Below, piece by piece: positions 1 to 3,728 of a DNA stretch of 6,282 nt. How positions within the stretch are numbered: position 1 is the first letter of the stretch; the number at the start of each line of letters is the position of its first letter. The notes below the pieces were generated by a model that saw nothing but the letters and a program-made list of their open reading frames with translations, made no database searches and was not told the origin of the DNA. The stretch is from the NCBI GenBank assembly GCA_900765465.1, contig CAAFRM010000097.1:1-6282 (forward strand), in the 5' to 3' direction. The position numbers and the translations under genes were made by a program. This DNA comes from an uncultured Prevotella sp. (lineage in GTDB: Bacteria; Bacteroidota; Bacteroidia; Bacteroidales; Bacteroidaceae).

Positions 1-443
1 AGACCGAGGATAGGAGAGAGCTTCTCCTTGGTGGTGGTGAAGCGGAACGGACCGCAACCGATGTAATCGGCACCAGCCTCATAGTGAGCTTTCACATCCT
101 CGAAGGTATTTGCTGTACCGCCGATGATGAAGTCATCGCCCAGAATCTTGCGGGCTTCGGCAATCGGCATATCGTTCTTGCCCAGATGCACGCCATCGGC
201 GCCCACCTCTTTCACCAGTTCCACACGGTCGTCGATGATGAAGGTAACATTCATGATCTTGCACCATTCCTTCACCTTGTAGGCGATGGGGCGCACTTCA
301 TCATCAGAGGCATCCTTCATGCGGAGCTGAACCCATCCGCAGAGTCCCGTTATCGCCTCATGGATGCCATCCAGATAACTCATCTTCTCATTCTGATGAG
401 AGATGAACTGCAGTTGAAAATTGTCTAAAGGTATTTTTGCCAT
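1..443 (-). CDS. thiE: Thiamine-phosphate synthase, 3' end beyond window
   Basis: ThiE joins HMP-pyrophosphate and thiazole phosphate to give thiamine phosphate in the cytoplasm. The window holds the first 147 residues, with the rest lying beyond position 1; family members are usually a little over 200 residues. The fold is a TIM barrel, and the expected motifs appear in order. VQLRMKD (residues 38-44) supplies the Gln/Arg/Lys that bind the pyrophosphate. IIDDR (69-73) and HLGKND (86-91) carry the likely Mg2+ aspartates D72 and D91. GADYIGCGPF followed by TTTK (124-139) forms the phosphate-binding segment. The start at 443 is the first Met, preceded by TATAGGG, and lies 35 bases after the thiS stop. 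The gene follows thiS in a riboswitch-led operon, as is common in Bacteroidota, where thiG, thiC and thiH often come next. Identification is firm; only truncation by the window edge limits it. Confidence 0.95.
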   Translation of the reverse strand, partial: MAKIPLDNFQLQFISHQNEKMSYLDGIHEAITGLCGWVQLRMKDASDDEVRPIAYKVKEWCKIMNVTFIIDDRVELVKEVGADGVHLGKNDMPIAEARKILGDDFIIGGTANTFEDVKAHYEAGADYIGCGPFRFTTTKEKLSPILG

Positions 444-449
444 AGCCCT

Positions 450-477
450 ATAAACTATAAATTATAAATTACTATAG
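450..477. repeat. 7-bp tandem array in the thiS-thiE gap
   Basis: The units on the + strand are ATAAACT, ATAAATT, ATAAATT and a degenerate ACTATAG. The array fills almost the whole gap between the thiS stop and the thiE start. It is AT-only apart from single C/G positions and could simply keep the thiE start region unstructured. Two other gaps in the window have arrays with the same period. Confidence 0.6.
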
Positions 478-478
478 C

Positions 479-676
479 TTATCCTCCGCAGAATGCCTTT
501 ACAATTACGATGTCGGCACCCTCCTGAATCACGTGGCTTTCCCACTCGTCACGAGGCACCATCTCGTTACTGATGGCTACAGCGCAACCTGTAGCTGGAA
601 GATCGAGTTCCTGGGCAAGTTCCTTGACGGTCTTTGCCTGAATCTCTGTTTCTTTGCTGTTGATGATAACTTTCAT
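479..676 (-). CDS. thiS: Sulfur carrier protein ThiS
   Basis: ThiS is a small ubiquitin-like protein. Its C-terminal glycine is adenylated (by ThiF-type enzymes) and then thiocarboxylated, and it donates sulfur to ThiG for making the thiazole ring. The 65-residue length matches the family. The protein starts MKVIINSKE, has the central hydrophobic strand GCAVAISNEMVPR (30-42), and ends in the diagnostic double glycine within IVIVKAFCGG. The start at 676 gives the full beta-grasp fold and is preceded by AGGAAC at a reasonable distance. It is the first gene of the operon, about 125 bases downstream of the TPP riboswitch aptamer, so its expression should fall when thiamine pyrophosphate is plentiful. 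The partner genes thiG and thiF are not visible and would lie past the window edge. Confidence 0.96.
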   Translation of the reverse strand: MKVIINSKETEIQAKTVKELAQELDLPATGCAVAISNEMVPRDEWESHVIQEGADIVIVKAFCGG

Positions 677-718
677 AATCTGTTCCTATGTTTATATTTA
701 TAAATTTACAATTGTCAA

Positions 719-732
719 CACGGGGGTATGCC
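719..732 (-). promoter_or_regulatory. Candidate switching strand of the TPP riboswitch
   Basis: On the transcript this reads GGCAUACCCCCGUG. Its ACCCCCGUG part (719-727) is a perfect 9-base complement of CACGGGGGU at 872-880, the 5' strand of the aptamer. Beyond a 2-base bulge, two more G-C pairs can form with 870-871. Pairing would break helix P2 and part of P1, so it cannot coexist with TPP binding. This suggests an anti-aptamer strand in the expression platform. I could not find the matching terminator or the strand that hides the ribosome-binding site, so the way the switch is read out is unknown. Confidence 0.5.
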
Positions 733-801
733 TATGAAAGCAAAGGGGTTGTAGAGAAGCAAGAGTAGGTTGCATTTATCTCTGCCTGGGTGTAAAACGA
801 T

Positions 802-884
802 CTATCATATTTCCTGCGCCAGCATTACCTGCTTCAGGTTCAATGGGTATAATCTCAGCCGATTGCTCAGCACCCCCGTGATAA
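802..884 (-). ncRNA. TPP riboswitch aptamer (THI box)
   Basis: This is a cis-acting RNA that binds thiamine pyrophosphate and represses the downstream thi genes. On the minus strand the hallmark blocks appear in order: GGGGGUGC (870-877), GGCUGAGA (853-860), AUACCC (845-850), GAACCUGA, and GGUAAUGCUGGCGCAGGAAA. Possible helices are P1, UUAUCA (879-884) with UGAUAG (802-807); P2, GGGU with ACCC; and P3, five pairs (867-871 with 858-862) closed by a GCAA tetraloop. P4 uses CCUG with CAGG. The aptamer lies between the -7 promoter element and thiS, where such leaders sit in Bacteroidota. The boundaries are taken from the P1 pairing. Confidence 0.96.
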
Positions 885-893
885 TTCCAGATG

Positions 894-901
894 CAAAAGT
901 A
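894..901 (-). promoter_or_regulatory. -7 promoter element of the thi operon
   Basis: The minus strand reads TACTTTTG, a full match to the Bacteroidota -7 consensus TAnnTTTG. A start of transcription a few bases downstream (about 885-890) would lie directly before helix P1 of the riboswitch, a good positional fit. I see no clear TTTG at the expected -33 spacing; the nearest candidate is CTTTTC at 925-930. Confidence 0.65.
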
Positions 902-1025
902 TAGATAATTTCCGAATTATCGTAGAAAAGGCGGATTATTTAATCTATATTAACGCAGGAGGTAGGCTGTATTGATACAAGGGGTATCATCTATCCCTGC
1001 AGGAAGTCTCTGTAGGCAATCAACG
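902..1025. other. Spacer with one small inverted repeat
   Basis: This gap lies between the terminator of the small-ORF unit and the thi promoter. It contains a 17-base perfect hairpin at 973-989 (TGATAC, loop AAGGG, GTATCA) with no T-tract on either side, so it is not an obvious terminator; it could be an operator. No coding sequence is supported here. Confidence 0.4.
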
Positions 1026-1061
1026 AAAAAAGCGTGCCAGTAAGTAAATACCAGCACGCTT
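1026..1061 (-). terminator. Rho-independent terminator of the small-ORF unit
   Basis: The minus-strand transcript forms AAGCGUGC paired with GCACGCUU, an inner UG/UG loop, three more pairs (GUA/UAC) and a 6-base loop. The stem runs straight into UUUUUU. It lies about 20 bases after the stop of the 39-residue ORF and shows that a real minus-strand transcript ends here. The opposite strand is followed by a broken T-rich stretch and may terminate weakly too. Confidence 0.88.
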
Positions 1062-1079
1062 CCTTTATATTTCAAGTGA

Positions 1080-1199
1080 TTATGCGCAAGCACAACCACG
1101 ACCTTTGCAAATAGCTTCGCCATAAAGTGACATTGCATTCAGATAGTTTGCAATGAATGTCTTCATGACCTTCTTGATTTCTTTCAACATTGTTTTCAT
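1080..1199 (-). CDS. Unrecognised 39-residue basic peptide, Cys-rich tail
   Basis: I do not recognise this small protein. It begins MKTMLKEIKKVMKTFIANYL, a lysine-rich stretch that would form an amphipathic helix, and ends in EAICKGRGCACA with cysteines at 31, 36 and 38. By simple charge count it carries seven Lys/Arg against two Glu. There is no signal peptide. The stop is about 20 bases before a strong terminator, which supports a translated message. The start at 1199 is chosen because its upstream 16 bases nearly copy those of the neighbouring 29-residue ORF. An in-frame ATG at 1259, also behind a purine-rich AGGAAAGAGA, would give 59 residues and remains possible. Role is unknown: membrane-binding peptide, toxin, modified-peptide precursor or small regulatory protein are all open. 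No modifying enzyme, transporter or immunity gene is visible nearby. Confidence 0.6.
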   Translation of the reverse strand: MKTMLKEIKKVMKTFIANYLNAMSLYGEAICKGRGCACA

Positions 1200-1215
1200 A
1201 ATCGTTATCCTTTCT
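1200..1215 (-). promoter_or_regulatory. Ribosome-binding segment, copy A
   Basis: The minus strand reads AGAAAGGATAACGATT directly before the ATG at 1199. With the ATG included, 15 of 19 positions match the segment before the ATG at 1376, with both ends identical and the five central bases differing. The shared AAAGGA is a plausible Shine-Dalgarno site. The match is what decides the start codon of the 39-residue ORF. Confidence 0.55.
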
Positions 1216-1234
1216 TTCTTTTTCGTTAATACTT

Positions 1235-1250
1235 GAGCCTCACCGGGCTC
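1235..1250. other. Perfect 5-bp hairpin between the two small ORFs
   Basis: GAGCC and GGCTC surround a 6-base loop. In the minus transcript it lies between the stop of the 29-residue ORF and the start of the 39-residue ORF, but no U-tract follows. On the + strand a T-rich run follows (TTCTTTCATT), although no + strand gene is present. It may set the ratio of the two peptides or mark a processing site. Confidence 0.4.
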
Positions 1251-1286
1251 TTCTTTCATTCTCTTTCCTACAAGGGGATGGAGTAA

Positions 1287-1376
1287 TTACTTACCCATCT
1301 CGATGTGGTTGTTAACATTGATTGCCTTAGCAATCATAATTGCTACTACTGCGAGTGCCATTACTGTTGTCATCAT
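1287..1376 (-). CDS. Unrecognised 29-residue single-pass membrane peptide
   Basis: I do not recognise this small protein. After a double Met start it has a hydrophobic stretch, TTVMALAVVAIMIAKAI (residues 3-19), long enough to span or embed in a membrane. A short polar tail ending HIEMGK follows. Its size and layout resemble small bacterial membrane peptides such as regulators, type I toxins or complex subunits, but nothing in the sequence picks one. It is preceded by AGAAAGGAAACAAATT, which closely resembles the segment before the 39-residue ORF 87 bases downstream. Both ORFs lie between one promoter element and one terminator, so they are probably co-transcribed. Either of the two adjacent ATGs (1376 or 1373) could start it. 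Confidence 0.55.
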   Translation of the reverse strand: MMTTVMALAVVAIMIAKAINVNNHIEMGK

Positions 1377-1392
1377 AATTTGTTTCCTTTCT
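1377..1392 (-). promoter_or_regulatory. Ribosome-binding segment, copy B
   Basis: The minus strand reads AGAAAGGAAACAAATT before the ATG at 1376, the partner of the segment at 1200-1215. The conserved parts are AGAAAGGA and ATTATG. Its first base overlaps the last base of the TGA of a seven-codon ORF just upstream. Confidence 0.5.
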
Positions 1393-1415
1393 CAATCTTT
1401 GTGGAGCCGTCGCAT
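1392..1415 (-). CDS. Possible seven-codon leader ORF
   Basis: ATG to TGA encodes MRRLHKD, with AGGAG at 1423-1427 placed seven bases before the ATG. The stop overlaps by one base the ribosome-binding segment of the 29-residue ORF, so translation here could be coupled to it. Such short ORFs arise often by chance, and Shine-Dalgarno sites are weak predictors in Bacteroidota. Confidence 0.15.
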   Translation of the reverse strand: MRRLHKD

Positions 1416-1457
1416 TTTCGGTCTCCTGTTCTACATGTTATCCTTTTACAATCTCTC

Positions 1458-1553
1458 TTACCTGAAACCTTCCATCTCCTGTACTTGAGATTTCTCATCT
1501 TTTTTATATATATAAGACTTCTCATCTCGCATACTCAAGATCTCTTGTTTCAT
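1458..1553 (-). CDS. Possible 31-residue polar peptide near the transcript start
   Basis: This ORF starts MKQEILSMRDEKS, is rich in Lys and Glu, has no hydrophobic segment, and repeats DEKS twice (from the 12-bp direct repeat below it). Its ATG lies 11 bases after the promoter -7 element, so the message would be nearly leaderless. No clear ribosome-binding site is present. The polar composition and internal repeat could equally reflect an untranslated structured leader. It lies in the same predicted transcript as the 29- and 39-residue ORFs. Confidence 0.25.
   Translation of the reverse strand: MKQEILSMRDEKSYIYKKDEKSQVQEMEGFR
1484..1539. repeat. 12-bp direct repeat plus 6-bp inverted arms in the leader
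   Basis: GATTTCTCATCT (1489-1500) and GACTTCTCATCT (1516-1527) match at 11 of 12 positions with a 27-base period. They are enclosed by CTTGAG (1484-1489) and its complement CTCAAG (1534-1539). An AT-only TTTTTTATATATATAA stretch lies between. In the minus transcript this could fold into a weak long hairpin within the 5' leader. Confidence 0.45.
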
Positions 1554-1564
1554 CTTTACGAGTG

Positions 1565-1572
1565 CAAAGGTA
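1565..1572 (-). promoter_or_regulatory. -7 promoter element of the small-ORF unit
   Basis: The minus strand reads TACCTTTG followed by CA, a strong match to the Bacteroidota TAnnTTTG element. Transcription would start near 1556-1559. A TTTG exists upstream (1598-1601) but 25 bases away, more than the usual spacing of about 20, so the -33 element is uncertain. An A8 run (T8 on the + strand) lies between. Confidence 0.65.
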
Positions 1573-1642
1573 ATGCCTTTTTTTTAAATTCGGGTAACAA
1601 ATGGGTGACAAAATGATGAAAGAAAGCGATTTTTTGATACAA

Positions 1643-1691
1643 GTCAAATACTGGCAGTCAGCCTCTTGACGCAGGTCAACTACTGTCAGTC
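1643..1691. repeat. Imperfect 32-bp-period repeat after the last gene of the lys run
   Basis: GTCAAATACTGGCAGTC (1643-1659) and GTCAACTACTGTCAGTC (1675-1691) match at 15 of 17 positions. The segment can also fold: ACTGGCAGT (1650-1658) and ACTGTCAGT (1682-1690) pair with one mismatch around a perfect inner hairpin TTGAC/GTCAA (1666-1679). It lies just after the stop of the gene ending at 1694. No U-tract follows on the minus strand, so it is not a standard terminator, though it may be the 3' structure of that message. Confidence 0.5.
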
Positions 1692-1693
1692 TC

Positions 1694-2467
1694 TTACTTT
1701 ACATACTTCAGAATCTCCTTGCTTTTTCTGCCTTTTTTGGCAGGAAGTGGCATAAATCCCTCGGTAAGTCCCGTTTTGTCGGTCATCGCCTGGAATACGG
1801 AGGCGGCATAGCTGTCGAGTTTCAGCTTCTTCAGTTCCTCGTTGATAGCATCCTCATCATAATCGTCTGCATATAATAAGGTATGCAGGTCGTCGAGATA
1901 CTTCTGTGGAATGTTCTTATGCGGCATTCTGCTCTGAATCTGCATAATCTGGGCGATGATGGCATGCTGGGTCTGCTGGGCGATGGCTTCTGCCTTTCTG
2001 CGCTCGAAATCGGCGAGGGTAGAGGCATCTGTCTCCTGCCAGTCTTCCATCGTACCATCTTCGGTGATGAGATGACTGTAGCCGAAGTATCGGATGAGGG
2101 TGATGTGCTTGTTCCATCCGAGTTTCTCCAGATAGGCTTTCTCCAATGGGGTGGTGGCGATGATGAGGTCTGAGTGCCTGTACATCGCCTTCTGGTACAT
2201 CAGGGTCTGCAGACTGCGCTTGAAATGCGGATTCCGGCAGTTACGCTCTGAGAGGTCGCCGAGTGGGCAAACGATGTAGGGGATGCCCATCTTGCGAGAC
2301 ATTCTGGCGAGCTGGGCACCTTGTCTTGTCCATGCTCCCAGTATCATCACGATATCGGCATCTACCAGGTTACTGGTGGTGTCGAACTTCTGCTGCAGCG
2401 CTTCGATGTAAGGAAGATACATCTTCAGCGTCTTCTTATGTTTGGAAATGAACAAATATACTTTCAT
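1694..2467 (-). CDS. GT-B N-terminal-domain-like protein, function unknown
   Basis: The 257-residue protein opens MKVYLFISKHKKTLKMYLPY and continues with features of the N-terminal half of group 1/GT4 glycosyltransferases. These are LVDADIVMILGAW (34-46), then GIPYIVCPLGDLSE (61-74), then YRHSDLIIATTPLEKAYLEKLGW (96-118), the usual strand-helix series near the acceptor site. The nucleotide-sugar-binding C-terminal half (with its E-x7-E motif) is absent. Residues 150-257 are instead charged and helical, ending in a Lys-rich tail. It may be a non-catalytic partner or modulator of a glycosyltransferase, or an enzyme too divergent to place. The start at 2467 lies 34 bases after the preceding gene's stop; a longer frame from 2539 would overlap that gene and adds residues unlike the family. 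It is the last gene of the run. Confidence 0.8.
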   Translation of the reverse strand: MKVYLFISKHKKTLKMYLPYIEALQQKFDTTSNLVDADIVMILGAWTRQGAQLARMSRKMGIPYIVCPLGDLSERNCRNPHFKRSLQTLMYQKAMYRHSDLIIATTPLEKAYLEKLGWNKHITLIRYFGYSHLITEDGTMEDWQETDASTLADFERRKAEAIAQQTQHAIIAQIMQIQSRMPHKNIPQKYLDDLHTLLYADDYDEDAINEELKKLKLDSYAASVFQAMTDKTGLTEGFMPLPAKKGRKSKEILKYVK

Positions 2468-2501
2468 CGTTATTTTAAGTTTGCTTGTTGATTCTAAAAT
2501 C

Positions 2502-3647
2502 CTACAGTTTATGACTGGTGAAGTCGTTCTTGTCTGCACGCCAGTATCTTATCTTGTTGGCAAGATTTCTCCAGATGATGCCATACTCATAGAATGGCAG
2601 CTTCAGGAGCGAGATGTCATCGTCGAAATGCTTGATAGCCTTGTGGGCGATGACGGTGCGGAGAATCAGGAGTAGAAGCAGGGCGAAACCTGCAATGCCT
2701 GTCAGAATCCAGTCTTGCATCAGGATGGCGTATGCCAGGGTGGCCAGCGAGGCGATGAGGCTGAGGTGAGGGAAGAGATGATCCATTGCCATCAGCGACA
2801 TCATCGACTTGGATCTGGTCAGACTCTTGCGGGATGCCTGGAGGTAAAGGTGGGCATTGTGCCATGCCTTGTCGGTTGGTTCATCATGGATGAGCCATGC
2901 ATCGCAGTCGAGTTCTACGGCAGTATCTCCGTAGGCAGCATACTTGTTGACCAGGAAATCATATTCTCCGCGCACATACTCCAGGTTGCCCTGATAGCCC
3001 TGCTCGCGCATGAAATCGCTCTTGCGGAAGGCTACGTTTGGCATGTGGGTGCGGTAGCCGTAGCTATGCTGTGCACGTCGGAGCAGATAGAATGCCTTGC
3101 GGATGCTGTCGAATCGGCGAACACCCTTGGTTGCTTCGTCTAAAGCTACATAGCCCAGAACCAGATGGTTAGGCTCCTGGCAGTTGCGGGTCATCGTATA
3201 GAGCCACTTGTCGTTGGATGGGGTGCAGGTAGGTTCGGTGAGGATGATCCACTCATACTTGGCAGCCTTCACGCCCAGTGTAATCTGCAGCTTCTTTCTG
3301 CTCATATAGCGAGAGCTCTCAGGAATATATGTATAATATAGGTGAGAATTCTCGGCTGCCATGCGCTTCAGATAATCCTGGGTCTCACCATCGGTGCTCT
3401 GACAAACCACGATTACCTGATAATCGGCAGGATATTTCTGCTGCAGGAACATCTGTAGATTATGCTCCAGTTCATAGAGATTGTCGTGAGCGGTGATAAT
3501 CACCGAGATAGGTTCTCTAGATTCCAAGGATTCCTCCTCGTCAGTAAAACGCAACGAGCGCAGAAATGGATTTATCAGCGATCCGAGGATTGCCAATAAT
3601 ACCACTACTGCGCCTGCTATGATAGTTGTTAAACTAATTGTCATCAT
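2502..3647 (-). CDS. Membrane-anchored family-2 (GT-A) glycosyltransferase
   Basis: This protein of 381 residues should transfer a sugar from a nucleotide sugar to a cell-envelope glycan at the cytoplasmic face of the inner membrane; donor and acceptor cannot be read. A membrane helix at residues 5-29 comes first, then a GT-A domain beginning EPISVIITAHDN (45-56) and continuing with YQVIVVCQST (76-85). The position where the family usually has an Asp-rich metal site reads LTEPTCTPSNDKWL (136-149), so the DxD aspartates are replaced by Glu and Thr. GEYDFLVNKYA (227-237) aligns with the acidic catalytic-base region. Two further membrane helices lie at about 291-310 and 313-334. The gene follows lysA after 81 bases and precedes a GT-B-like gene by 34. 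The start has two adjacent ATGs. The family is clear; catalytic competence is less certain because of the altered motif. Confidence 0.85.
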   Translation of the reverse strand: MMTISLTTIIAGAVVVLLAILGSLINPFLRSLRFTDEEESLESREPISVIITAHDNLYELEHNLQMFLQQKYPADYQVIVVCQSTDGETQDYLKRMAAENSHLYYTYIPESSRYMSRKKLQITLGVKAAKYEWIILTEPTCTPSNDKWLYTMTRNCQEPNHLVLGYVALDEATKGVRRFDSIRKAFYLLRRAQHSYGYRTHMPNVAFRKSDFMREQGYQGNLEYVRGEYDFLVNKYAAYGDTAVELDCDAWLIHDEPTDKAWHNAHLYLQASRKSLTRSKSMMSLMAMDHLFPHLSLIASLATLAYAILMQDWILTGIAGFALLLLLILRTVIAHKAIKHFDDDISLLKLPFYEYGIIWRNLANKIRYWRADKNDFTSHKL

Positions 3648-3687
3648 TATCTTTTTCTCGTAATAAAGAAAGTTGGAGAAAGGAATG

Positions 3688-3724
3688 ACTCCTTACTCCT
3701 AACTCTTAACTGTAAACTCTTAAC
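3688..3724. repeat. 7-bp tandem array in the lysA-glycosyltransferase gap
   Basis: Five units on the + strand are ACTCCTT, ACTCCTA, ACTCTTA, ACTGTAA and ACTCTTA, followed by AC. The array lies five bases after the lysA stop in transcription order and occupies almost half of the 81-base gap. It cannot be coding, as the lysA frame has already ended. The unit is close to that of the array after lysC. Confidence 0.7.
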
Positions 3725-3728
3725 AGAA

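Noticed and set aside
84..428. 114-codon + strand ORF opposite thiE
   Set aside because: Shadow of the thiE frame, which shows the complete motif order of the family.
950..1138. 62-codon minus-strand ORF across the terminator
   Set aside because: It reads through the strong terminator hairpin and U-tract and overlaps the better-supported 39-residue ORF in another frame.
1026..1572. CRISPR or mobile-element interpretation of the gene-poor stretch
   Set aside because: There is no regular repeat-spacer pattern, transposase fragment, terminal inverted repeats or target duplication; the promoter, ORF and terminator layout fits better.
1561..1585. Possible + strand terminator (AAAGG/CCTTT stem followed by T8)
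   Set aside because: The stem is short, no + strand gene precedes it, and the same bases form the minus-strand -7 element, which explains them better.
1303..1616. Two overlapping + strand ORFs (61 and 103 codons)
   Set aside because: Low-complexity Leu/Phe/Cys-rich translations of a T-rich strand with no ribosome-binding site; they run opposite the small-ORF unit.
2468..2539. N-terminal extension of the GT-B-like protein to 281 residues
   Set aside because: It would overlap the glycosyltransferase gene and adds residues unlike the Rossmann start; the MKVYLF start at 2467 fits the fold and a 34-base gap.
2715..3143. 142-codon + strand ORF opposite the glycosyltransferase
   Set aside because: Reverse-frame shadow of a well-supported GT2 gene.
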